Part shown: one piece after another, positions 1-7,104 of the stretch
How positions within the stretch are numbered: position 1 is the first letter of the stretch
Layout of the letters: the number at the start of each line of letters is the position of its first letter
Assembly: GCA_903840415.1 (NCBI GenBank)
Contig: CAIMFY010000004.1
Coordinates: forward strand, 1-38,679
Origin: an uncultured Opitutia bacterium
GTDB lineage: Bacteria > Verrucomicrobiota > Verrucomicrobiia > Opitutales > Opitutaceae
Length of the DNA: 38,679 nucleotides
Direction: 5' to 3'
Made by a program: the position numbers and the translations under genes
Notes under the pieces: generated by a model
What the model was told of the DNA's origin: nothing
Database searches by the model: none
The model's input: only the letters and a program-made list of their open reading frames with translations

Positions 1-7
1 GTTGATT

Positions 8-81
8 CACTTTGAGTTGATTCATTCGCGGCCGAGTGCGACGGCTGTCGCTCTCGGTGCAAATCAATCGGCCTCAAAGTG
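8..81. repeat. Long branched inverted repeat (hairpin) at the 3' end of the Fic gene
   Basis: Nested complementary arms can be read directly: 8-16 (CACTTTGAG) pairs with 73-81 (CTCAAAGTG), 17-22 (TTGATT) with 62-67 (AATCAA), and 32-42 (CCGAGTGCGAC) with 47-57 (GTCGCTCTCGG, one mismatch) around a GGCT loop. The structure covers the stop codon of the minus-strand Fic gene. A direct repeat GTTGATTCA lies at 1-9 and 16-24 with a 15-bp period and may continue left of the window. It could be a transcription terminator for the pair, although there is no T-run, or the end of a mobile unit. An integron attC site was considered; the GTTRRRY core is not met. Confidence 0.6.
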
Positions 82-697
82 GCCTGTTTTGAACCTCTAC
101 CCAAGTGACCCTAACTGGCCTGGTTCGGGTGTCCCCTGACACGTCAGCCATCCGAATCGCTTCCAAGTATTTGATGCGTGCCTCCCCTTTAGCAGCCAGA
201 TCTGTGCGCGCCCCCCAAGTGAGTTCTGGGTTCCCGGACGCGGCCATGATGATATCGGCCATCAGCCGGGCATGGCGCCCATTGCCGTTTGGCCAAGAAT
301 GAACTTGCACTAACTGATAGTGAAAGCGCACGGCCGCTTCCTCAACGGGGAAAGTTCCGTTCGCCAACCAATACTTCGCGTCGTCGAATACGTTCCGCAC
401 TCCCTCGGTCAAGCGACGGGGCTCCCACCCGAGATTCTTCTCTGAGACTCGATACCGTCCGGCCCACTTCCAAACTTGATTGAACATTCGCTTGTGCAAA
501 TCGCGCCCGAAGACGTCGGTCACGATGTCGTCGCGCGCAAGAGTGGAACGGCGCATTCCCCAGACGCGGGCCTCGTTAATGTTCAGCCGCTCTGCTTGAT
601 TAAGTTCACTACGCGTCGTCAGTGGCGGGATTAGGTCGAGTTCCTCCTCTGGGCTGAGCGGGGTGTTACCGTCCTCTTCCTCAAAAATTGCAGTCAC
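74..697 (-). CDS. Fic-domain protein, 'mobile mystery protein B' family
   Basis: The product is a 207-residue cytoplasmic protein of the Fic fold, whose members usually transfer AMP or another nucleotide moiety to target proteins. The Fic motif is HSWPNGNGRHAR at residues 133-144: the catalytic His133 and the GNGR phosphate-binding loop are present, but the usual Asp/Glu before GNGR is Asn137. The central part (VWKWAGRYR, then EEAAVRFHYQLVQVH) matches the mobile mystery protein B family (TIGR02613), which is found almost always beside mobile mystery protein A. The gene starts 6 bp after its partner's stop, so the two are co-transcribed with the HTH gene first. Inference: a toxin-antitoxin-like or defence-associated pair carried by mobile DNA. 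The family assignment is by remembered resemblance, not by search. Confidence 0.88.
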   Translation of the reverse strand: MTAIFEEEDGNTPLSPEEELDLIPPLTTRSELNQAERLNINEARVWGMRRSTLARDDIVTDVFGRDLHKRMFNQVWKWAGRYRVSEKNLGWEPRRLTEGVRNVFDDAKYWLANGTFPVEEAAVRFHYQLVQVHSWPNGNGRHARLMADIIMAASGNPELTWGARTDLAAKGEARIKYLEAIRMADVSGDTRTRPVRVTWVEVQNRPL

Positions 698-703
698 GGA
701 CTG

Positions 704-1123
704 TTATTTCTGTTGCTTCGGATTGAGGTCGCCGACGGCTTGCTCTTCGAGCGCCATCGAGTGCTCGCTGGCACGCAGATGGCGCAAGCCGGGATCTTTT
801 TGCTGCGCGAGTTCGGTAAACGACTTTGCAGTGCCGCTTCTCGGGACGATGAAGTAAACCAGATCGCAGTCCATGGCGTTTGCTGCGCGTTCGAGAGAAC
901 GAACAGAGATGCTGCCGCGGACTTCAGATGCTTCCAGATAGGCCAAGGCTTGGCGCCCGAGGTGGAGTTGCTTGGCTACTGCCTCTTGGGAGAGGTTGAG
1001 TGCAGAACGAACGGTTCTCAACCAACCCTTCACTGGGCGTATAGCTGCCTTCTTGGCCTCGGAGAGAGTCCCGAGACGTTCATCAAGCCCACGTCGAACG
1101 ATGTTACGCATCTCCGGTTTCAT
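704..1123 (-). CDS. HTH (XRE-type) 'mobile mystery protein A', probable antitoxin/autorepressor of the Fic gene
   Basis: A 139-residue protein. Residues about 35-85 form an XRE-type helix-turn-helix (LNLSQEAVAKQLHLGRQALAYLEASE, read in two parts). It is followed by the family-typical segment SVRSLERAANAMDCDLVYFIVP, in which a hydrophobic strand follows the HTH. This layout, and its place directly upstream of the Fic gene, match the mobile mystery protein A family (TIGR02612). It is first in the two-gene operon. The ATG at 1123 abuts an operator-like palindrome (1124-1139), and no good Shine-Dalgarno sequence is visible there, so the protein may bind across its own ribosome-binding region. A role as antitoxin and autoregulator is inferred from the pairing and the operator array. 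Confidence 0.85.
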   Translation of the reverse strand: MKPEMRNIVRRGLDERLGTLSEAKKAAIRPVKGWLRTVRSALNLSQEAVAKQLHLGRQALAYLEASEVRGSISVRSLERAANAMDCDLVYFIVPRSGTAKSFTELAQQKDPGLRHLRASEHSMALEEQAVGDLNPKQQK

Positions 1124-1203
1124 GCAAGGTATACATTGCTATTTATCTATAATAAGCAAGCTTTACATTGCTTTATAAAGAATAAAGGCAAGGTATGCCT
1201 TGC
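1124..1203. promoter_or_regulatory. Three 16-bp palindromic operator-like sites at exact 32-bp spacing
   Basis: Site 1, 1124-1139, is GCAAGGTATACATTGC. Site 2, 1156-1171, is GCAAGCTTTACATTGC. Site 3, 1188-1203, is GCAAGGTATGCCTTGC. Every site has GCAA...TTGC ends, with half-site consensus about GCAAgGTA. The start-to-start spacing is 32 bp twice, about three helical turns, so the sites lie on one face of the DNA. The two 16-bp spacers (1140-1155 and 1172-1187) are almost pure A/T and contain -10-like TATTAT and TATAAA on the minus strand. Site 1 touches the start codon of the HTH gene. Cooperative autorepression by that HTH protein is the simplest reading. Confidence 0.75.
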
Positions 1204-1415
1204 TTTAGTAAATAGCTGGCAAAGCTGACTTGGAGGCTTTCGCCGATTGTCGGACGAGCTGATACCAGACTGCATCTCTCCCGCTCCCTGCCGCGCATCC
1301 CCCTGGAGCGGCAGGCCATGAATTGCGTCAACCCACCGCCAGCAATTGTGTCACTTCCCTGCTGGCTATTTCAAACCAAAGCGGAGATGCGGGGGGCCTT
1401 GAAATCGAGCAAAGC

Positions 1416-1439
1416 CCCTCCTGTTATTTTTCAGGAGGG
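1416..1439 (-). terminator. Hairpin downstream of gnd; rest of 1204-1507 has no gene
   Basis: An 8-bp perfect stem, CCCTCCTG (1416-1423) with CAGGAGGG (1432-1439), encloses a T/A-rich 8-nt loop and lies about 70 bp beyond the gnd stop. The T-run after it on the minus strand is weak (GCTTTGCTCGATTTC), so intrinsic termination is only possible. No coding region, RNA gene or further repeat was recognised elsewhere in 1204-1507. The short open frames there do not resemble proteins I know. Confidence 0.4.
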
Positions 1440-1507
1440 ATATTGTGCCGGGATATTCCGACAAATGCCGGAGCTACTATCGGTCACCACGGACGGACGG
1501 ATTGGAA

Positions 1508-3010
1508 TCAGCTCGCGATCTGCGGGCGATTTTTTTCCGGCCAATCGATGTGGAAGAACTTCCCACGCGGTTGATCAGTGCGCTCATAGGTGTGGGCGCC
1601 GAAGAAGTCGCGCTGGCCTTGGAGCAAGTTCGCCGGCAGGCGCGCGGAGCGGTAGCTGTCGTAGTAGGAGAGCGCGGAGCTGAACGTGGGTGCCGGCACG
1701 CCGCACTCAGCGGCGAGCGCGACGACCTTGCGCCAGTTCTCCTGCGCCTTCTTCACCGTCTTGTTGAAATACGGATCGAGCAGCAGGTTCGCGAGATTCG
1801 GATCGCGCTGGTAGGCCTCGGTGATCTTCTGGAGGAATACGGCGCGGATGATGCAGCCGCCTCGCCAGATCTGGGCGATCTCGCCGAAGTTGAGCTTCCA
1901 CTTATATTCCTTCTGCGCCTCGCGCATGAGCTGGAAGCCCTGCGCGTAGGAGCAAATTTTCGAGCAATAGAGCGCGTCGTGGATCGCAGCGATGAGCGCC
2001 TTCTTCGAGCCTTTGTATTTCTTCTTCGGTCCCTTGAGAATTTTCGAGGCGGCGACGCGCTCTTCCTTCACGGCGCTGATGCAGCGCGCGAAAACCGACT
2101 CCGCGATCGTCGGGGCAGGCACGCCCATGTCGAGCGCGTTGACCGAGGTCCATTTGCCGGTGCCTTTCTGGCCCGCGGTGTCGAGGACGATGTCGACGAA
2201 GGGTTTCTTCGTGACGGGATCTTTTTGTTTGAGGATGTCGGCGGTGATTTCGATGAGGAAGCTGCCGAGCATGCCTTGGTTCCATTCGGTGAAAATCGCG
2301 CCCATCTCGGGGGCTTTCATGCCAAGGAGACCTTTCATGAGAGCGTAGGCCTCACAGATCATCTGCATGTCGCCATATTCGATCCCGTTGTGGCACATCT
2401 TCACGTAGTGGCCGGCGCCGTTTTCGCCGATGTAGGCCGCGCACGTCACACCACCAACGATCGGTTTGCCCGGCGCGGCGCCCGAGAGCTGTGCGCCCGT
2501 CTTGGCGTCCACTTTCGCGGCGACGGCATTCCAAATGGGTTCGAGTTCCTTGTAGGCGGCGGCGTCACCGCCGGGCATGAGCGCGGGGCCGAAGCGGGCG
2601 CCTTCCTCACCGCCGGACACGCCGGAGCCGATGAAGCGGAGGCCTTTTTCCTTCAACGCCTTTTCACGGCGGATGGTGTCGGTCCAGAGGGCGTTGCCGC
2701 CGTCGATGATGATGTCGTTCGCCTCGAAGAGCGGCACGAGGCTGTCGATCACGGCGTCGGTGGCCTTGCCGGCCTGCACGAGGATGACGACTTTGCGTGG
2801 CTTCGCGAGCGAGGCGACGAATTCTTCGAGTGTCTTGGCACCGACGAGGCCGCCGGGCGTGTTGGGATTTTCGGCGACGAATTTATCGGTTTTTTCCGTG
2901 GTGCGGTTGTAAACCGAAATGCGGAAGCCGTGATCGGCGATGTTGAGGGCGAGGTTCTGACCCATCACGGCGAGGCCGATGAGTCCGATATCAGATTGGG
3001 TTTTTGCCAT
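1508..3010 (-). CDS. gnd: 6-phosphogluconate dehydrogenase, decarboxylating
   Basis: This enzyme oxidatively decarboxylates 6-phosphogluconate to ribulose 5-phosphate with NADP+ in the oxidative pentose phosphate pathway, in the cytoplasm. The 500-residue product carries the N-terminal Rossmann motif ([13 protein letters not shown], then YNRT, the NADP-type site), the substrate-binding signature [17 protein letters not shown], the catalytic block [13 protein letters not shown] with the conserved Lys, and the C-terminal [15 protein letters not shown] tail that reaches into the partner subunit. Its length is slightly above the usual 468-480. It starts at ATG 3010 with no clear Shine-Dalgarno sequence. 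It is not operonic with the genes around it: 90 bp separate it from the small membrane protein upstream. Confidence 0.97.
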   Translation of the reverse strand: MAKTQSDIGLIGLAVMGQNLALNIADHGFRISVYNRTTEKTDKFVAENPNTPGGLVGAKTLEEFVASLAKPRKVVILVQAGKATDAVIDSLVPLFEANDIIIDGGNALWTDTIRREKALKEKGLRFIGSGVSGGEEGARFGPALMPGGDAAAYKELEPIWNAVAAKVDAKTGAQLSGAAPGKPIVGGVTCAAYIGENGAGHYVKMCHNGIEYGDMQMICEAYALMKGLLGMKAPEMGAIFTEWNQGMLGSFLIEITADILKQKDPVTKKPFVDIVLDTAGQKGTGKWTSVNALDMGVPAPTIAESVFARCISAVKEERVAASKILKGPKKKYKGSKKALIAAIHDALYCSKICSYAQGFQLMREAQKEYKWKLNFGEIAQIWRGGCIIRAVFLQKITEAYQRDPNLANLLLDPYFNKTVKKAQENWRKVVALAAECGVPAPTFSSALSYYDSYRSARLPANLLQGQRDFFGAHTYERTDQPRGKFFHIDWPEKNRPQIAS

Positions 3011-3100
3011 GGCGAAGGACGGTGTTATCCGGCTTCGGCGGCGAAAACCAACCTGTTTTTTGTCTTGGTGCGGAAAAAGCCGCGCGCCGACTGCCCGCTA

Positions 3101-3439
3101 TTAGTGCTTCTGTGTCGAGCTGGGGACCGGTTGCTTTGGCGGCGGGCCTTTGGTGGGGAAAAAACCGGCCAGAAAGTTGACCACAGGGGTCGCCCAAGCT
3201 GGCTCGCTGCGTTCGTAAACCCAGTTAAAACCGACAACGGTCACGATGACAAAAGTCACGACTGCAAGGACTACCTTGTTCATCTTCGCCACTTTGCGGA
3301 GGAAAAAGACCAGTCCGATGATAGCGATCACCGCGAAGCCCAGTCGCAGCCAGAAATCGAGCGGGATCGCCTTCAGCCGATCCAGGGTGGTGGCAGGGAC
3401 GGTGGGAGGGAGCGAACTGATGGCCGCAACGAAAGACAT
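3101..3439 (-). CDS. Small two-helix membrane protein of unknown function
   Basis: A 112-residue protein with two hydrophobic helices: about residues 30-50 (FWLRLGFAVIAIIGLVFFL) and 55-72 (VVLAVVTFVIVTVVGFNW). A short basic linker (RKVAKMNK) joins them, and a Pro-rich tail follows. This is a typical small inner-membrane protein with its loop in the cytoplasm by the positive-inside rule. It belongs to no family I recognise. It begins at ATG 3439 and lies between moaE and gnd on the same strand, 73 bp after moaE, so it may be read from the moa transcript. The frame is supported by its hydrophobic pattern and codon bias. Confidence 0.7.
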   Translation of the reverse strand: MSFVAAISSLPPTVPATTLDRLKAIPLDFWLRLGFAVIAIIGLVFFLRKVAKMNKVVLAVVTFVIVTVVGFNWVYERSEPAWATPVVNFLAGFFPTKGPPPKQPVPSSTQKH

Positions 3440-3512
3440 GGTGCGGACAGCATACCCTCATCCGTCCACCAGACGAGGGGAAAGCCGCCGGGCGCCAGTT
3501 TTGGCAATTTTT

Positions 3513-3962
3513 TTATGCAGGCTGGCCGGGCAGATGGACGTGGTCGCCGCGGGTCGCGCAATTGATCCAGACGGAGGCGCCACCAGCGTAGTGCTCCTTT
3601 TTCCAAATCGGCACACGCGCCTTGGCTTCGTCAATGAGGTAGCGGCAAGCCTCGAAAGCGTCTCCCCGATGCTCCGCCGTCACACCGAGCCAAACGGCAA
3701 GTTCTCCAATCGCTAGGTGCCCGGTGCGGTGAACACAGTGAGCGGCGAGCACAGAAAATTTTTCGCGCGCCTCGGCGACGATGCGCGCGCCTTCTTTTTC
3801 GGCGAGGAGCGGGTAAGCCTCATAGTCGAGGGCGAACACAGACTGTCCGTCGTTGCGGCTGCGCACCCAGCCTTCAAAGGTCACGCACGCACCGGCCCGC
3901 TCGTCGGTCAACGCCTGCGCCAGGTCGGCGGGATTGAGTGGAGTGGGAGAGAGACGAAACAT
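3513..3962 (-). CDS. moaE: Molybdopterin synthase catalytic subunit MoaE
   Basis: The large subunit of molybdopterin synthase, which moves sulfur from the MoaD thiocarboxylate onto cyclic pyranopterin monophosphate to make molybdopterin. Family features visible in the 149-residue product are the N-terminal ACVTFEGWVRSRNDG, the YEAYPLLAEKE helix, HRTGHLAIGE, VTAEHRGDAFEACRYLID and the catalytic VPIWKKE lysine motif. I choose ATG 3962, which has an AGGA Shine-Dalgarno sequence 9 nt upstream; a TTG at 3971 would add three residues. It is the last gene of moeA-moaC-moaD-moaE, 12 nt after the moaD stop, and is directly paired with its partner subunit. Confidence 0.95.
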   Translation of the reverse strand: MFRLSPTPLNPADLAQALTDERAGACVTFEGWVRSRNDGQSVFALDYEAYPLLAEKEGARIVAEAREKFSVLAAHCVHRTGHLAIGELAVWLGVTAEHRGDAFEACRYLIDEAKARVPIWKKEHYAGGASVWINCATRGDHVHLPGQPA

Positions 3963-3974
3963 GGCGGTCAATCC

Positions 3975-4217
3975 TCAACCACCCGCAACGGGCGGGATAA
4001 AAACCACGCGATCGCCGTCACGAAGTGAGGCGGTCGCGGCAACGAATTCATCGTTCACCGCCGCACGCACCCGATCCGCTGGAAGCGTGAAATGGTGCCG
4101 CGCCTGCAATTCGTCGTAGAGCGCTGTGGGCGTCGCGGCGGTGGTGGTGAGTGTTTCCTCGGTGAGTCCGCGCTGTTCGCGAAGAATCGCGAAATATCGA
4201 ATCGTGAGGTTTTTCAT
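3975..4217 (-). CDS. moaD: Molybdopterin synthase sulfur-carrier subunit MoaD
   Basis: An 80-residue beta-grasp, ubiquitin-like protein ending in the diagnostic Gly-Gly (VFIPPVAGG), the tail that is adenylated and thiocarboxylated before sulfur transfer to the pterin. Family marks are the opening strand LTIRYFAILREQRGL, the central VNDEFVAATASLRDGDRV and the exposed C-terminus. It sits between moaC (26 bp upstream) and moaE (12 bp downstream) and forms the heterotetramer with MoaE. An activating MoeB/ThiF-like enzyme is not in the window. Confidence 0.94.
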   Translation of the reverse strand: MKNLTIRYFAILREQRGLTEETLTTTAATPTALYDELQARHHFTLPADRVRAAVNDEFVAATASLRDGDRVVFIPPVAGG

Positions 4218-4243
4218 CGCGTGGGAAAAAGATGCGATCCGGT

Positions 4244-4717
4244 CTACGTCGCGTGGTAGTCGCGTTTGCCACCGGTTTTTTCGAGGAGCCGGACCTGCTT
4301 GATGACCATCGCGGGTGAGACCGCTTTCGCCATGTCGTAGAGCGTCAGCGCTGCGACCGTTGCGCCCGTGAGCGCTTCCATCTCGACGCCGGTCTTCGCG
4401 TGCGTCTGCAACCGGCAGTGAATCTCGATCTCCGCGCGATCGCGGTCGGGTTTGATTTCGATCTGGCAGTCGTCGAGCGGCAGCAGGTGGCAGAGCGGAA
4501 TAAGTTCGCTGGTTTTTTTGGCGCCCATCACCCCGGCAAGGACGGCCGCGTGAAAGATCGGGCCTTTCTTGGTCGTGATTTCACCGTCGCGAAGGAGCGC
4601 CGCCAATTCTGGCGGCAGCGAGACGACGGCGACGGCGTGGGCCGTGCGTTTGGTCACCGCCTTGTCGCCGACGTTGACCATCGCGGGGCGATTCTGCGCG
4701 TCGAGGTGCGAAAACAT
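4244..4717 (-). CDS. moaC: Cyclic pyranopterin monophosphate synthase MoaC
   Basis: MoaC turns the MoaA product, 3',8-cyclo-7,8-dihydro-GTP, into cyclic pyranopterin monophosphate. The product has MVNVGDKAVTKRTAHA near the N-terminus, the active-site block KKTSELIPLCHLLPLD, GVEMEALTGATVAALTLYDM and the C-terminal KTGGKRDYH, all typical of the family. I choose ATG 4717 (157 residues), which matches the usual family length. A GTG at 4762 overlaps the moeA stop as GTGA and would add 15 residues of low-complexity character. Either way the gene is translated close behind moeA, and moaD follows. Confidence 0.95.
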   Translation of the reverse strand: MFSHLDAQNRPAMVNVGDKAVTKRTAHAVAVVSLPPELAALLRDGEITTKKGPIFHAAVLAGVMGAKKTSELIPLCHLLPLDDCQIEIKPDRDRAEIEIHCRLQTHAKTGVEMEALTGATVAALTLYDMAKAVSPAMVIKQVRLLEKTGGKRDYHAT

Positions 4718-4758
4718 GCGGTCACTCTCGACCTTTGATCCCCAACTCTCAACTCCGA

Positions 4759-5967
4759 TCACACCCAGGCCCGGAAGGGTGCCAGCGTGCCCGCGGCAAA
4801 CTCCGCCGGACCCGCCGGCAATTCGACAAACCCGTCTGAGTCCACGAGTCCGGCGAAATCGCCGGAGGTGTTAATGGGATCGGGGGTGGCGAGACGTTCG
4901 CCCCGCGGTCCGGAGGTCAGTTTCACCGGGAGAAAATAGGCGAGCGGCGTTTTGAACGACACCGGTGTCGCCAGCGCCACCATGGCTGGCGCCTCTGGTG
5001 CGCGCCCGGCGGCGTGCGCGAGCGCCGGCAGCACGTAGCGATGCAAGCACGTGTAAGCGGAGGCAGGATTTCCGGGCAACGCAAACACCGGCACCTGTCG
5101 CGAACTGAGCCCAAACCAAAACGGTTTGCCCGGTCGTTGCGCCACCCCTTGAAAAATCCGCTTCACCTTTTGACGCTCCAGCTCCGCCGGGATGTAGTCG
5201 AATTTCCCCTTCGAAATTCCACCTACCAGCAGCACCACGTCGAACTCCGCCAGAATGTGCCAGAGCATGTGCTCGATTTCGTGGCGCACGTCGCGCAGAT
5301 GAAACCGCTCGGCCAGCGGCCAGCCGGCGAGCGCCAGTGCCGCGCGCAACGCATAGTCGTTGCTCCGGCGAATCTGGTGGGCCGCGACCGGCGCATCGAC
5401 TTCCACGAGTTCGTCGCCCGTCGCCACAATCGCGATTTTGGGTTGCTGGCTGACCGCCAGCGTCGCGTAACCGCACGCCGCGGCGACGGCGATTTCCCGA
5501 CCCGTCAGCCTGGTGCCCGCGCGCACCAGCACTCCGCCTGCCCGCCGATCGCTGCCGCGGCGGTGAATCGCGTGACCGGCGGAAAATTTCTCCACCGGCG
5601 CCGTCACGGTGATCAGATTGCCTTCGCGCGTCGTCTCTTCGCTGGGCACCACACAATCAGCGCCGACCGGCAGAACGCCCCCCGTCATAATTTCAACGCA
5701 AGCCCCGGCGGTCGCCGAAAGTTGAAACGGTCGCATCCCCGCCGCTTGCACGCCTTCGACGCGAAATTTCTTGTCGCCCGCCGCGAGTTCCGCCGCGCGC
5801 AAGGCGTAACCATCCATCGTCACCCGATCGAACGGCGGCAAATCCCGATCGGCGCAGAGGTCGATGAGCAACGTCCGGCCGTGCGCTCCTGCCAGCGGGC
5901 AATCCTCGCGATGAAAGGGCGCGAGGTATTCGAGGATGAGTTTCTCGGCCTCGGCGGGGGTGAGCAT
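4759..5967 (-). CDS. moeA: Molybdopterin molybdenumtransferase MoeA
   Basis: MoeA inserts molybdate into MPT-AMP to finish molybdenum cofactor. The 402-residue product shows the family order: DRVTMDGYALRA near residue 50, GGVLPVGADCVVPSEET, RAGTRLTGREIAVAAACGY, the MoaB/Mog-like domain with VATGDELVE, LLVGGISKGKFDYIP and QRPGKPFWFGLS, then VFALPGNPASA and the short C-terminal beta-barrel. The start is ATG 5967 (GAGG is close upstream); TTG 5976 is an alternative. It is the first gene of the minus-strand moa run and is divergent from moaA across a 95-bp gap. No moaB/mog gene is seen in the window. Confidence 0.94.
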   Translation of the reverse strand: MLTPAEAEKLILEYLAPFHREDCPLAGAHGRTLLIDLCADRDLPPFDRVTMDGYALRAAELAAGDKKFRVEGVQAAGMRPFQLSATAGACVEIMTGGVLPVGADCVVPSEETTREGNLITVTAPVEKFSAGHAIHRRGSDRRAGGVLVRAGTRLTGREIAVAAACGYATLAVSQQPKIAIVATGDELVEVDAPVAAHQIRRSNDYALRAALALAGWPLAERFHLRDVRHEIEHMLWHILAEFDVVLLVGGISKGKFDYIPAELERQKVKRIFQGVAQRPGKPFWFGLSSRQVPVFALPGNPASAYTCLHRYVLPALAHAAGRAPEAPAMVALATPVSFKTPLAYFLPVKLTSGPRGERLATPDPINTSGDFAGLVDSDGFVELPAGPAEFAAGTLAPFRAWV

Positions 5968-5981
5968 GGCCCTCAATTTGA

Positions 5982-6053
5982 ACCACCAAGACCCAAAGGC
6001 ACGGCGAAAAGAAACCCCGGCTTTGCTTCTTCGCGCCGCTGTGTCTCAGTGGT
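5982..6053. repeat. Imperfect inverted repeat in the moeA/moaA divergent gap
   Basis: The left arm (ACCACCAAGACCCAAAGGC at 5982-6000) resembles the reverse complement of the right arm (6020-6053; read from the right end: ACCACTGAGACACAGCGGC). The two face each other around a GC-rich centre. The words 'AAAGGC' and 'CACAAAGGCGCAAAGACC' recur in the repeat at 13349-13392, which suggests a dispersed intergenic repeat family. It occupies most of the space where both divergent promoters must lie. Confidence 0.5.
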
Positions 6054-6062
6054 CCATCGCCC

Positions 6063-7082
6063 ATGCCCACGCCCGTTCGCGATCAATTTCAGCGCACGCT
6101 GCACGACCTCCGGATTTCCGTCACCGATCGCTGCAATTTCCGCTGCCCGTATTGCATGCCCAAGGAAGTTTTCGGGCCTGGTTATCCGTTTCTGCATGAT
6201 CCGCAGTTGATGACGCTCGCCGAGCTCACGCGGATTGTCGCGGCGTTTCGCGCGCTGGGTGTCGAGAAAGTGCGCATCACCGGCGGCGAGCCGCTCCTGC
6301 GCGCCGACGTGCCGGAGTTGGTGCGCACGCTCAAGCAGGAGCTGGGCGTGCCCGATGTCGCGCTCACGACCAACGGCTGGCTCCTCGAAAAACTCGCGCC
6401 CGCCCTGCGCGCCGCCGGGCTCGATCGCCTCAACGTCTCCGTCGATTCGCTCGACGATACGACCGCGGGAAAACTCAACGGCCTCGGTTTCAGCGTCGCG
6501 CGAGTGCTGCGCGGCATCGATGCGGCCGCCGCGATCGGCCTGCCGATCAAGATCAACTGCGTCGTCCAGCGCGGCGTGAACGACCACGAGTTGCCGGCGC
6601 TCTGCGATTATTTCCGCGCCCGCGGACACCCGCTGCGGTTCATCGAGTTCATGGACGTCGGCAACACCAACCACTGGACGCGCGACCGCGTGGTGCCCGC
6701 GAAGGAAATCGTCGAGCGCATCGGTGCCGTCTGGACGCTCGATCCGATCGGCCCGGCGTATCGCGGCGAAGTCGCCGCGCGCTACCGCTACCGCGACGGT
6801 CGCGGCGAGATCGGGCTGATCGGTTCCGTCACGGAGCCGTTTTGCCGCGACTGCCACCGCGCGCGCCTCTCGGCCGACGGCAAACTTTTCACATGCCTCT
6901 TCGCGTCACTCGGCTGGGATGTGCTCGGAGCGCTGCGGGCCGGAGCCGAAGGCGTAGAGCTGGAAAATTTCCTCGCTCGGATCTGGCGTGGCCGACTCGA
7001 TCGCTACAGCGACGAACGCGCCGAGTTGCTCGCCAAAGGTGAATCGCGCGCGAAGGTCGAGATGAGCTACATCGGCGGGTAG
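6063..7082 (+). CDS. moaA: GTP 3',8-cyclase MoaA (radical SAM)
   Basis: MoaA does the first step of molybdenum cofactor synthesis, the radical-SAM rearrangement of GTP to 3',8-cyclo-7,8-dihydro-GTP. In the 339-residue product the SAM-binding cluster is Cys24-x3-Cys28-x2-Cys31 (TDRCNFRCPYCMP). The second [4Fe-4S] cluster that binds GTP is Cys261-x2-Cys264-x13-Cys278 (FCRDCHRARLSADGKLFTC). RITGGEPLLR (about 71-80) is the radical-SAM GGEP motif, and the protein ends in the required Gly-Gly. All catalytic parts are intact. It starts at ATG 6063 and is divergent from moeA, so with moaC, moaD and moaE the cluster covers GTP to molybdopterin. Confidence 0.97.
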   Translation: MPTPVRDQFQRTLHDLRISVTDRCNFRCPYCMPKEVFGPGYPFLHDPQLMTLAELTRIVAAFRALGVEKVRITGGEPLLRADVPELVRTLKQELGVPDVALTTNGWLLEKLAPALRAAGLDRLNVSVDSLDDTTAGKLNGLGFSVARVLRGIDAAAAIGLPIKINCVVQRGVNDHELPALCDYFRARGHPLRFIEFMDVGNTNHWTRDRVVPAKEIVERIGAVWTLDPIGPAYRGEVAARYRYRDGRGEIGLIGSVTEPFCRDCHRARLSADGKLFTCLFASLGWDVLGALRAGAEGVELENFLARIWRGRLDRYSDERAELLAKGESRAKVEMSYIGG

Positions 7083-7104
7083 TCCCGCGCTCGCGGCCGT
7101 TCAC

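Noticed and set aside
8-81. Integron attC site behind the mobile pair
   Set aside because: The hairpin length and position fit, but the repeated core is GTTGATT and does not meet the GTTRRRY/RYYYAAC consensus, and no integrase is present.
1445-3565. 706-residue plus-strand open frame opposite gnd
   Set aside because: It is an antisense shadow of gnd and its neighbours; it is arginine/glycine/alanine-rich with no recognisable domain, typical of GC-rich DNA.
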